64,000 nucleotides of DNA from an uncultured Halomonas sp. Its GTDB lineage: Bacteria > Pseudomonadota > Gammaproteobacteria > Pseudomonadales > Halomonadaceae. Under the pieces are notes generated by a model. That model ran no database searches, had not been told where the DNA came from, and saw only the letters and a list, made by a program, of their open reading frames with translations. A program made the position numbers and the translations under genes. The DNA lies in assembly GCF_947501415.1 (NCBI RefSeq), contig NZ_CANMVL010000013.1:88018-152017 (forward strand), in the 5' to 3' direction. Positions 45,605 through 53,856 of this stretch are shown here, one piece after another. Every line of letters starts with the position of its first letter. The first letter of the stretch is position 1.

Positions 45605-46381
45605 TTACTCCCACCCCTCCAGCCGCATCGTCGATCGCTCGAGGCGCTCGTCCTCGGCCTCGATCTCGCGCAGGGCCTCGCCGATGCTGCTCAGGTGCTC
45701 CAGCGCCACACGACGGGCCAGCTGCGGCTTGCCCTTGACCACGGCATCATGCAGGCGCGCATGCTGACGATTGATCATCTCGCGGGGTTGCGGACGATGA
45801 TAGAGATTCTTCACCGAGGCGAAGACCGAACTGAGCAGCAGCTCGGTCAGGTTCTGCAGGGTATGTACCAGCACCGGGTTATGGGAGGCCTGGGAGATCG
45901 CCAGATGGAAGGCGTGGTCGAGCCTCGCCAGACGCTCCACATCGATGGGGTCGGCGCTTGCCACATAGTCGGCCATCTCCCGATAGCGCCGGGTGATCAG
46001 CACCCTGTCCGCCGGATTGCCGCGACTGGCGGCCAGCTGCGCCGACTCCCCCTCGAGCAGGGCTCGCACCTCGAGCAGATCGAACAGGGTCCGCGGGTGG
46101 TCGCGAAACAGGTGCATCAACGGGCTCTGCTCGCGCGCCGGAAGCAGCGCGGCCACCGTGGAGCCACGGCCGTGACGGGTCTCGATGATGCCCTTGCTGC
46201 GCAGGATGCGCATCCCCTCGCGCAGCGAGGCGCGGGACACGCCAAGCCGCTCGCACAACCGCCGCTCCGAGGGCAGCAGCTGGCCGGTACGGAAGACTCC
46301 GTCCAGGATCAGCCGCTCGAGGCGCGCGGCCACCCCCTCCGGGGTGCGCTGTCCGCCGAGTGATTCCTCATGGGTCAACAC
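45605..46381 (-). CDS. glcC: GntR family regulator of glycolate/lactate use (GlcC/LldR type)
   Basis: 258 residues. The winged helix (about 15-75: LERLILDGVFRTGQLLPSERRLCERLGVSRASLREGMRIL) belongs to the FadR subfamily, with GRGSTVA following it. An FCD domain comes next (DHAFHLAISQASHNPVLVHTLQ, with the metal ligands, and QHARLHDAV). It is divergent from glcD and convergent with the permease. Matching TGGTnnnACCA palindromes in front of both targets suggest it controls both. GlcC is an activator and LldR a repressor/activator in E. coli; which applies here is unclear. Confidence 0.88.
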   Translation of the reverse strand: MLTHEESLGGQRTPEGVAARLERLILDGVFRTGQLLPSERRLCERLGVSRASLREGMRILRSKGIIETRHGRGSTVAALLPAREQSPLMHLFRDHPRTLFDLLEVRALLEGESAQLAASRGNPADRVLITRRYREMADYVASADPIDVERLARLDHAFHLAISQASHNPVLVHTLQNLTELLLSSVFASVKNLYHRPQPREMINRQHARLHDAVVKGKPQLARRVALEHLSSIGEALREIEAEDERLERSTMRLEGWE

Positions 46382-46396
46382 CTTGGCATCCTCCGA

Positions 46397-46421
46397 TCAG
46401 ACCAAACATCTGGTCTGACCA
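46397..46421. promoter_or_regulatory. Overlapping operator palindromes between the regulator and glcD
   Basis: TCAGACCA (46397-46404) and TGGTCTGA (46411-46418) form an 8-bp inverted repeat with a 6-bp spacer. TGGTCTGACCA (46411-46421) is a tight TGGTnnnACCA palindrome in the same place. It starts 16 bp upstream of the regulator gene. Confidence 0.65.
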
Positions 46422-46556
46422 GTGCACCACAAGCTGGACAGCAGCGCCAGCGCTGCCAGGATAGGAGAGTGGTGAAGCATGCCGCAGGGCACGCCACGCC
46501 CCCACGAGCCGCCATCCCGGACCTTCCACCTTGACGATACGTATGGGGAATCCCCG

Positions 46557-48062
46557 ATGAATACACAGTACGACGCTCGGCTCGATGGCGAGCCACCCCT
46601 TCTTGACCAGGCCGAGGTTCTGGCCGACCTTCGCCAGGCACTGCCCGACATGGCGCTGCTGCATCGCGAGGAGGACCTGCGCCCCTTCGAGTGCGACGGC
46701 CTCTCCGCCTATCGCGCCCTGCCCATGCTGGTGGCGCTGCCCGAGACACTCGCCCAGGTCGAGACCCTGCTCAAGCGCTGTCATGCCCTGGGCGTACCGG
46801 TGGTGACCCGCGGTGCCGGCACCGGCCTGTCGGGCGGCGCCCTGCCGCTTGCGCACGGGGTGCTGCTGGTGATGTCACGCTTCAGCCGTATCCTCAAGAT
46901 CGACCCCGATGCGCGCACCGCGCGGGTACAGCCCGGGGTACGCAACCTGGCGATCTCCGAGGCGGCGGCCCCCTACGGGCTCTATTACGCACCGGACCCC
47001 TCCTCCCAGATCGCCTGTTCCATCGGCGGCAACGTGGCCGAGAATGCCGGCGGCGTGCACTGCCTCAAGTACGGCCTCACCGTGCATAACGTGATCAAGG
47101 TCGAGGTGCTGACCATCGAGGGCGAACACATGACCCTGGGCGCCGACGCCCTGGATGCGCCCGGCTTCGATCTGCTGGCCCTGTTCAACGGCTCCGAGGG
47201 CATGCTCGGCGTGGTCACCGAAATCACCGTCAAGCTGCTGCCCAAGCCCGAGAGCGCCAAGGTACTGATGGCCAGCTTCGACGACATCGAGAAGGCCGGC
47301 GATGCCGTGGGTGCCATCATCGCCGCGGGCATCATTCCCGGGGGGCTGGAGATGATGGACAACCTGGCGATCCGCGCCGCCGAGGACTTCATCGGCGCCG
47401 GCTACCCGGTGGAGGCCGAGGCGATCCTGCTGTGTGAACTGGACGGTGTCGAGGCGGACGTGGACGACGACTGTCAGACCGTGCGTCGCGTGCTGGAGGA
47501 AGCCGGCGCGACCGGCATCCAGCAGGCCCGTGATGAAGCCGAGCGCGCGCTGTTCTGGGCCGGTCGCAAGAACGCCTTTCCCGCCGTGGGCCGCATGTCG
47601 CCTGACTACTACTGCATGGATGGCACCATTCCTCGTCGCGAGCTGGCCCGCGTGCTCAAGGGCATCGGCGATCTCGGCGAGGAGTATGGCCTGCGCGTGG
47701 CCAACGTCTTCCACGCCGGCGACGGCAACATGCACCCGCTGATCCTGTTCGATGCCAACCAGCCCGGCGAATTCGAGCGGGCCGAGGCGCTCGGCAGCCG
47801 CATCCTCGAGCTCTGCGTCGAGGTGGGTGGCACCATCACCGGCGAGCATGGCGTGGGCCGCGAGAAGATTCATCAGATGTGCGTGCAGTTCACTCCCTGC
47901 GAACTGGCCACCTTCCGCGCCGCCAAGGCGGCCTTCGATCCCTGGGAGCTGCTCAATCCGGGCAAGAACATCCCCACACCGGCCCGCTGCTCCGAGTTCC
48001 GCCTGACCAAGAGCGCCGGCGATGCTCCCGCCCCGACCCAGGCCCCGAAGAGCCACGGCTGA
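46557..48062 (+). CDS. glcD: Glycolate oxidase FAD-linked subunit GlcD
   Basis: 501 residues from the ATG at 46557. A FAD-binding type 4 (VAO-like) dehydrogenase. The FAD loop is PVVTRGAGTGLSGGALPLAHGV, followed by SSQIACSIGGNVAENAGGVHCLKYG, NGSEGMLGVVTEITVKLLP, and the C-terminal NVFHAGDGNMHPLILFD and GGTITGEHGVGREK. It oxidises glycolate to glyoxylate, with D-lactate also accepted in related enzymes. First gene of glcDEFG; the other subunits follow closely. Confidence 0.96.
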   Translation: MNTQYDARLDGEPPLLDQAEVLADLRQALPDMALLHREEDLRPFECDGLSAYRALPMLVALPETLAQVETLLKRCHALGVPVVTRGAGTGLSGGALPLAHGVLLVMSRFSRILKIDPDARTARVQPGVRNLAISEAAAPYGLYYAPDPSSQIACSIGGNVAENAGGVHCLKYGLTVHNVIKVEVLTIEGEHMTLGADALDAPGFDLLALFNGSEGMLGVVTEITVKLLPKPESAKVLMASFDDIEKAGDAVGAIIAAGIIPGGLEMMDNLAIRAAEDFIGAGYPVEAEAILLCELDGVEADVDDDCQTVRRVLEEAGATGIQQARDEAERALFWAGRKNAFPAVGRMSPDYYCMDGTIPRRELARVLKGIGDLGEEYGLRVANVFHAGDGNMHPLILFDANQPGEFERAEALGSRILELCVEVGGTITGEHGVGREKIHQMCVQFTPCELATFRAAKAAFDPWELLNPGKNIPTPARCSEFRLTKSAGDAPAPTQAPKSHG

Positions 48063-48074
48063 GAGACACAAGAC

Positions 48075-49193
48075 ATGGTGACCATGAACGACACCCCGAG
48101 CCGCGACATTATCAACCACGATGCCAGTGAGGCGCTGGCCGAACGCATCCGCCGTGCCGAGGCGGAGGGCTCACCGCTACGCATCGTCGGCGGCGACACC
48201 AAGGCCTTCTACGGGCGTGAAGTGGAAGGAGAAGCCCTGCCCACCCGCGAGCACCGCGGCATCACCGAGTACGACCCGGTGGAACTGATCGTCTCGGTAC
48301 GCGCCGGCACCCCGCTGCGCGAGCTGGAAAGCGTGCTGGCGGCCAACGGCCAGATGCTGCCCTGCGAGCCCCCCCACTTCGGCGAGGAGGCCACGGTCGG
48401 CGGCATGATCGCCACCGGCCTCTCCGGCCCGCGCCGCCCCTGGGCGGGCAGCGTGCGCGACTTCGTGCTGGGCACCCGCATCATCACCCGCCAGGGCAGC
48501 GAACAGCGCTTCGGCGGGCAGGTGATGAAGAATGTCGCCGGCTACGACCTCTCGCGCCTGATGGTAGGCGCCCAGGGCACCCTGGGGCTGATCACCGAGG
48601 TCTCCATGAAGGTGCTGCCGCTGCCGGCGGCCATCAGCAGCCTGCACCTGGAGATGTCGCTGCCGGAAGCCCTCGTGAAGCTCGCCGAGTGGGGTCGGGA
48701 ACCCCTGCCGATTACCGCCGCCGCCTGGCTTGAAGGCGCCCTGCACCTGCGCCTCGAAGGGGGCCCCAGCTCGGTGGAGGCGACCGCCAGGCGCCTGGGG
48801 GGTGACGAACTCCACGACGGCTTCTGGGAGGCCCTGCGGGAACAGCAGCTGGCGTTCTTCGGCGCCGAGAGTGCTCGCCCGATCTGGCGACTCTCGCTGC
48901 CACACCACACCCCGGCGCTCGAGCTGCCCGGCGTGTCTCACGAGACCGATGTGCTTTACGACTGGGCCGGCACCCAGCGCTGGGTGCGCAGCGATGCCGG
49001 CCCCGAAGCGATGCGCGCGATAGCCAGCCAGGCCGGTGGCCATGCCACCCGCTGGGGTGGCCCGGGCGGCGCCCCCCAGGATGCCCCCTTCACGCCCCTC
49101 GCCCCGGTGGTCGAGAAGTATCATCGCAATCTGAAGACGCAGCTGGACCCCCAGGGGATCTTCAACCCGGGCCGGCTCTACGCGGCATTCTGA
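48075..49193 (+). CDS. glcE: Glycolate oxidase FAD-binding subunit GlcE
   Basis: 372 residues, starting 12 bp after glcD; the ATG at 48084 is an alternative start. It has a FAD-binding domain (LRIVGGDTKAFYG, EYDPVELIVSVRAGTPLRELESVLAANGQMLPCEPPHFG, TVGGMIATGLSGPRRPWAGSVRDFVLG, QVMKNVAGYDLSRLMVGAQGTLGLITEVSMKVLP). It complexes with GlcD and GlcF, and all three are needed for glycolate oxidase activity in E. coli. Confidence 0.95.
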   Translation: MVTMNDTPSRDIINHDASEALAERIRRAEAEGSPLRIVGGDTKAFYGREVEGEALPTREHRGITEYDPVELIVSVRAGTPLRELESVLAANGQMLPCEPPHFGEEATVGGMIATGLSGPRRPWAGSVRDFVLGTRIITRQGSEQRFGGQVMKNVAGYDLSRLMVGAQGTLGLITEVSMKVLPLPAAISSLHLEMSLPEALVKLAEWGREPLPITAAAWLEGALHLRLEGGPSSVEATARRLGGDELHDGFWEALREQQLAFFGAESARPIWRLSLPHHTPALELPGVSHETDVLYDWAGTQRWVRSDAGPEAMRAIASQAGGHATRWGGPGGAPQDAPFTPLAPVVEKYHRNLKTQLDPQGIFNPGRLYAAF

Positions 49194-49215
49194 GATACAC
49201 GGAGAGACGTCAAAC

Positions 49216-50460
49216 ATGCAGACGCATTTCACCGCCGAAGACCTCCAGAAACCGCATATCCGCGAGGCCGACCGGGTGTTGCGCAGCTGTGTTCACTGTG
49301 GCTTCTGCAACGCCACCTGCCCTACCTACCAGCTGCTGGGGGATGAGCGCGACGGGCCCCGTGGACGCATCTACCTGATCAAGGAGATGCTCGAGGCGCC
49401 AGAGGAGAGCGACAAGGTCACCGAACAGACTCGCCTTCACCTCGACCGCTGCCTGACCTGTCGCAACTGCGAGACCACCTGCCCCTCCGGGGTCGAGTAT
49501 CACAAGCTGCTCGATATCGGCCGCGCCGAGATCGAACGCCGGGTCCCGCGCAAGGCGTCGGAGCGGGCGCTGCGCTATGGCCTGCGCAAGGCCCTGGTCG
49601 ACCCGAAACGCTTTCAGGCCCTGTTCAAGCTGGGTCTCACCTTCCGGCCGCTGGTACCAGGCCCCCTGAAGGAGAAGATGCCACCGGCCCCGGTGGATGC
49701 CGGCCAGCGCCCGTCCGGCCAGCGCCACGCCCGGCAGATGCTGATTCTCGAGGGCTGTGTGCAGCCTGGCCTGTCACCCAACACCAATGCCGCCACCGCC
49801 CGGGTGCTGGACCGCCTGGGTATCGGCCTCGTTCCGGTGAGTGAGGCCGGCTGCTGCGGCGCCATCGACTTCCACCTCAACGCCCAGGACGAGGGCCGTG
49901 CCCGGGCGCGGGCCAATATCGACGCCTGGTGGCCACATATCGATAAGGAGGGTGAAGCGGGGGTGGAGGCGATCGTACAGACCGCCAGCGGCTGCGGCGC
50001 CTTCGTCAAGGAGTACGCCGAGATCCTGGCCGACGACCCCGACTATGCCGACAAGGCCGCCCGGGTGAGTGAGCTGGCCCGGGATCTGGTCGAGGTGCTG
50101 CGGGACGAGGAGCTCGACACCCTCGAGGTAGCACAGTCCCGGCGCCTCGCCTTCCACTGTCCCTGCACCCTGCAGCACGCCCAGAAGCTGGGGGGTGCCG
50201 TGGAAGGCGTGCTGACCCGGCTCGGCTTCACGCTGACGCCGGTGGCCGACGCCCATCTCTGCTGCGGTTCGGCCGGCACCTACTCCATCACCCAGCCCGA
50301 GCTCTCCATGCAGCTGCGTGACAACAAGCTCGACAACCTGGAGGCCGGCAGCCCCGAGGTGATCGTGACGGCCAATATCGGCTGCCAGACCCATCTCGCC
50401 GGCGCCAACCGCACGACGGTGCGCCACTGGATCGAAATCGTGGATGAGGCACTCGCCTGA
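49216..50460 (+). CDS. glcF: Glycolate oxidase iron-sulfur subunit GlcF
   Basis: 414 residues. Two N-terminal [4Fe-4S] motifs: C25-C28-C31-C35 (CVHCGFCNATCP) and C79-C82-C85-C89 (CLTCRNCETTCP). Two CCG-type domains follow (EAGCCGAIDFHL, and DAHLCCGSAGTYS). It passes electrons from the flavin subunits to the quinone pool. It is 22 bp after glcE. Confidence 0.96.
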   Translation: MQTHFTAEDLQKPHIREADRVLRSCVHCGFCNATCPTYQLLGDERDGPRGRIYLIKEMLEAPEESDKVTEQTRLHLDRCLTCRNCETTCPSGVEYHKLLDIGRAEIERRVPRKASERALRYGLRKALVDPKRFQALFKLGLTFRPLVPGPLKEKMPPAPVDAGQRPSGQRHARQMLILEGCVQPGLSPNTNAATARVLDRLGIGLVPVSEAGCCGAIDFHLNAQDEGRARARANIDAWWPHIDKEGEAGVEAIVQTASGCGAFVKEYAEILADDPDYADKAARVSELARDLVEVLRDEELDTLEVAQSRRLAFHCPCTLQHAQKLGGAVEGVLTRLGFTLTPVADAHLCCGSAGTYSITQPELSMQLRDNKLDNLEAGSPEVIVTANIGCQTHLAGANRTTVRHWIEIVDEALA

Positions 50461-50537
50461 CGCCCGCCTTGCCACCGTCATGGCCCGAGCCTGCTGCTCC
50501 CTGCAACAGCACTCCATCACAAAGAGGAATACTGCTC

Positions 50538-50939
50538 ATGAAGACCAAGCCCGTCCTGACCCTGACCGACGTCAACGCCATCCTCGATGCCGCCCAGAAG
50601 GAGGCCGAAGCCAACGGCTGGGGGGTGACCATCGCCGTCGCCGATGACGGCGGCCACCTGCTGGGCTTGCGCCGCATGGACGGCGCGCCCCCCTTCAGCG
50701 CCGATGTGGCCACCCAGAAGGCCCGCAATGCCGCCATCGGTCGACGCGAGACCCAGGCCTTCGAGGAGATGATCAACGGTGGCCGTACCGCCTTCGTCAC
50801 CGCCCCCATGCAGTCACTTCTCGCCGGTGGCGTACCGGTGCTGGTAGAGGGTGAAGTCGCCGGCACCGTCGGCATCTCCGGCGTCAAGCCTGACCAGGAC
50901 GTTCAGATCGCCCGCGCCGGGGTCGCCGCCATCGTCTGA
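50538..50939 (+). CDS. glcG: GlcG family heme-binding protein (DUF336)
   Basis: 133 residues from the ATG at 50538 (AAGAGG upstream). The GlcG/HbpS pattern is present: VNAILDAAQKEAEANGWGVTIAVADDGGHLLGLRRMDGAPPFSADVATQKARNAA-like text, then GGVPVLVEGEVAGTVGISG. The role of GlcG in the glc operon is unclear; the family is linked to heme or cobalamin binding. It is 77 bp after glcF and closes the operon, before a perfect 30-bp palindrome. Confidence 0.9.
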   Translation: MKTKPVLTLTDVNAILDAAQKEAEANGWGVTIAVADDGGHLLGLRRMDGAPPFSADVATQKARNAAIGRRETQAFEEMINGGRTAFVTAPMQSLLAGGVPVLVEGEVAGTVGISGVKPDQDVQIARAGVAAIV

Positions 50940-50967
50940 ACCCCCTTGCCGAGCAGGGATGCATGAC

Positions 50968-50997
50968 GACAGGGCCCCACCATGGTGGGGCCCTGTC
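50968..50997. terminator. Perfect 30-bp palindrome after glcG
   Basis: The two 15-base halves of 50968-50997 are exact reverse complements (GACAGGGCCCCACCA and its complement). It lies between convergent glcG and the BCCT gene, and likely terminates both. No T-run follows. Confidence 0.6.
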
Positions 50998-51038
50998 GAT
51001 TACGTTATCGGCGTCGTGTTACCGGTCCGAGGCGAGGT

Positions 51039-52685
51039 CTATGAGGCCTGACGATGCCGCCGCAGCTTACCGTTCAGGGCCTTGATAATGGTGTAGCACA
51101 TCAGCAGCATCGCCACGGAGAACGGAATCGCGGTCGCCGTCACCCCCGCCTGAAGCGCCGTGAGTCCACCCCCGATCAGCAGCACGATGGCAACCAGCCC
51201 CTCCACCGAGGCCCAGAACATGCGCTGGGTACGCGGGGCATCGATCTTGCCGCCGGCGGTGATGGTATCGATCACCAGCGATCCGGAGTCGGAGGAGGTC
51301 ACGAAGAAGACCAGTGCCAGGAAGATCGCCAGGGACGACATCACACTGGTCAGCGGCAGCTCGTTGAGCATGCCAAAGAGTGACAGCTCGGGGCTGTAGG
51401 CATCGATCACGTAGTCCTTGACCAGGCTCCCCGCGGGGTCGGCATAGAGCTGATCCAGCGCCGTGGCGCCGAACACGCCCATCCAGATGAAGATGAACAG
51501 GCTCGGGATCAGCAGCACGCATATCACGAACTCGCGCACCGTGCGTCCTCGCGAGACCCGGGCAATGAACATGCCCACGAAGGGCGCCCAGCTGACCCAC
51601 CAGGCCCAGTAGAAGACGGTCCAGGCCTGGCGGAAGGCGTCATCCTCACGACCAAAGGGCATCGAGAGCGGGATGAACTCCGTGACGTAGGTCGTCAAAC
51701 CTGTCCAGAAGCCGTTCAACGCCACCAGCGTCGGTCCGGCGAACAGCACGAAGAAGAAGAACAGCAGCGCCAGCACCATGTTGACCTCGGAGAGCCTCTT
51801 CACGCCGCCCTCGAGGCCACGCCATACCGAGACCAGGGCCACCCCGGTCACCACGATGATGGTCACCACCTGAAACTGGGTGCTGACTTCGAGACCAAAG
51901 ACGAAGTTCATGCCCGCATTGGCCTGCTGCGCCCCCAGCCCCAGCGAGGTCGCCAACCCGAAGAGGGTCGAGAACACCGCCAGGATATCGATGGCATGCC
52001 CCCACCAACCCCAGACGCGTTCCCCAAGCAGCGGAAAGAAGGCCGAGCGGATGGAGAAGGGAAGCCCCTTGTTGTAGGTGAAGATCCCCAGCGCCAGGGC
52101 CATCACCACATAGACCGCCCAGCCGTGGAGCCCCCAGTGGAAGTAGGTTCCCGCCAGCCCCATGGCGCTGGCCTCGGCGATGGCATCGGGGTCGAGTGCG
52201 CCCTCGGCGCCGAAGGGCGATGTCACCCCCAGCGGCAGCGAGACATTGGCATGGTAGACCGGCTCCAGCACACCGAAGAACATCAAGCCGATGCCTATTC
52301 CGGCGGCGAACAGCATGGAGAACCACGAGAGATAGCTATATTCGGGCCGGGCCTCCGGCCCTCCCAGCCGCACCGACCCATGGGGCAGGATCACCAGCGC
52401 CAGGCAGAACAGAACGAAGAAGTCCACAACGATCATGAAGTACCAGTCGAGGCTCCCCGTGGAGAAGGCGACGACGGACTGGAACAGCTGCCCCGCCAGG
52501 TCTGGAAACATCAGGGTCAGCAGGATGAACGCCACCGAGACCAGGGCCGATATGACAAAGACACGGTTGTGGACATCAAAGCCAAACGGGCCCAGCTGCC
52601 CCTCTATATTATCCTGGCCGATGACATAGTCGGTCTGCATGTCGCTGCTGGCCTGATGCGGGTCCGTCACACTCGGATCATTCAT
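51039..52685 (-). CDS. BCCT family betaine/choline/carnitine transporter
   Basis: 548 residues from the ATG at 52685. Twelve membrane segments. The BCCT signature is at FYWAWWVSWAPFVGMFIARVSRGRTVREF, with SWFSMLFAAGIGIGLMFFGVLEPVYH upstream and FFVTSSDSGSLVIDT downstream. It takes up betaine, choline or a similar zwitterion with sodium or protons for osmotic balance. The frame is open further upstream, but that part has no family similarity. Choline dehydrogenase genes are not adjacent, so the substrate is open. Confidence 0.92.
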   Translation of the reverse strand: MNDPSVTDPHQASSDMQTDYVIGQDNIEGQLGPFGFDVHNRVFVISALVSVAFILLTLMFPDLAGQLFQSVVAFSTGSLDWYFMIVVDFFVLFCLALVILPHGSVRLGGPEARPEYSYLSWFSMLFAAGIGIGLMFFGVLEPVYHANVSLPLGVTSPFGAEGALDPDAIAEASAMGLAGTYFHWGLHGWAVYVVMALALGIFTYNKGLPFSIRSAFFPLLGERVWGWWGHAIDILAVFSTLFGLATSLGLGAQQANAGMNFVFGLEVSTQFQVVTIIVVTGVALVSVWRGLEGGVKRLSEVNMVLALLFFFFVLFAGPTLVALNGFWTGLTTYVTEFIPLSMPFGREDDAFRQAWTVFYWAWWVSWAPFVGMFIARVSRGRTVREFVICVLLIPSLFIFIWMGVFGATALDQLYADPAGSLVKDYVIDAYSPELSLFGMLNELPLTSVMSSLAIFLALVFFVTSSDSGSLVIDTITAGGKIDAPRTQRMFWASVEGLVAIVLLIGGGLTALQAGVTATAIPFSVAMLLMCYTIIKALNGKLRRHRQAS

Positions 52686-52899
52686 GGCAGGCGCCTCGGC
52701 TGATGGGGTAGTTCGAGTATAAGCCGTATCGGCACCGAGCATTCCGCGTATTTTCACCACCGGTCCGGGAGAGGCAGGGGCCACCGGCTGACGGCGATGG
52801 AAGTGCCTGGCCGATGCCCCGAAAGGCGGTGGCCAGTATGATGACGGGTTCGCACTCCGCCATCCGCGGGGCCCCTGCGTTGGAAATGAGAGGATCTGA

Positions 52900-53820
52900 A
52901 TGTCACCGCTTGCCTTCCTGGCGCCCCTCGGCGCCGTGCTGATCTGGTCCGGCAACATGACCATCAACCAGCTGACCGTCGGCACCATTGCCCCCAGCAG
53001 CATCGCCTTCCTGCGCTGGGTACTAGCGCTGGCCGTGCTTACCCCCCTGGTGGCCCCGGCGGCCTGGCAGCACCGGGCGACGATCCGCCGGGAGTGGCCG
53101 AAGCTCGCCGTGCTGGGGCTGCTCGGCATGGGGCTATGGCAGGGGCTCGCCTATATGGCCGCCGAGACCACCAGCGCCACCAATATGGGCATCCTGGCCG
53201 CCATGGTGCCGCTGCTTACCGTGCTGCTCAGCGCCCTGATCCTGCGCGAGCCGCCGAGTCTCGGCGGTGTGGCCGGCGGAGCCCTGGCGCTGGTCGGCGT
53301 GGCGATCCTGCTGGGACGCGGCAGCCCGCTCTCGCTGCTGGAGCTGACAGTGGCCAGGGGCGACGCCCTGATGCTGGTGGCCGCCACCTGCTATGCGCTC
53401 TATGGCGTCATGCTCAAGCGCTGGCCCATCGCGCTGCCGCCCTGGGTGCTGCTCTATGGCCAGGTGATATTCGCCGTGCTGATCCTGCTGCCGCCCTATC
53501 TGCTGGGGCCGATGACGCCGGTGGATTCCAGCAATATCGGCCTGATTCTCTACGCCGGCATCCCCGCCTCCATCATCACCACCTTCCTGTGGATGCTGGC
53601 GATTCGCCGCATCGGCGCCAGCCAGGCCAGCATCTTCATCAACCTGATGCCGCTGTTCAGTGCCATCATCGCCATGTTCGCCCTGGGCGAGCGCATTGCG
53701 CTCTTCCACTTCCTGGGCGGCGCCCTGATCCTGGCCGGCGTGGTGATGGCCCAGACCCTGACCCGACCGCTAGGCCGCCGCTCCGCTGTCCCACAAGGCA
53801 GCACAGACCGCCCATGCTAG
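52900..53820 (+). CDS. DMT superfamily transporter (EamA domains)
   Basis: 306 residues with ten membrane helices in two EamA repeats. The first repeat is APLGAVLIWSGNMTINQLTV, LRWVLALAVL, AETTSATNMGILAAMVPLLTVLLSALILREPP. The second is GDALMLVAATCYALYGVMLKRW, then ASQASIFINLMPLFSAIIAMFALGE. Likely an efflux pump for amino acids or metabolites; the substrate is unknown. It is divergent from the BCCT gene and 36 bp ahead of the GNAT/nitrilase gene. Confidence 0.9.
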   Translation: MSPLAFLAPLGAVLIWSGNMTINQLTVGTIAPSSIAFLRWVLALAVLTPLVAPAAWQHRATIRREWPKLAVLGLLGMGLWQGLAYMAAETTSATNMGILAAMVPLLTVLLSALILREPPSLGGVAGGALALVGVAILLGRGSPLSLLELTVARGDALMLVAATCYALYGVMLKRWPIALPPWVLLYGQVIFAVLILLPPYLLGPMTPVDSSNIGLILYAGIPASIITTFLWMLAIRRIGASQASIFINLMPLFSAIIAMFALGERIALFHFLGGALILAGVVMAQTLTRPLGRRSAVPQGSTDRPC

Positions 53821-53856
53821 ACTGCCCGCTCTGACCCGACCGACCAAGGATGCGCC

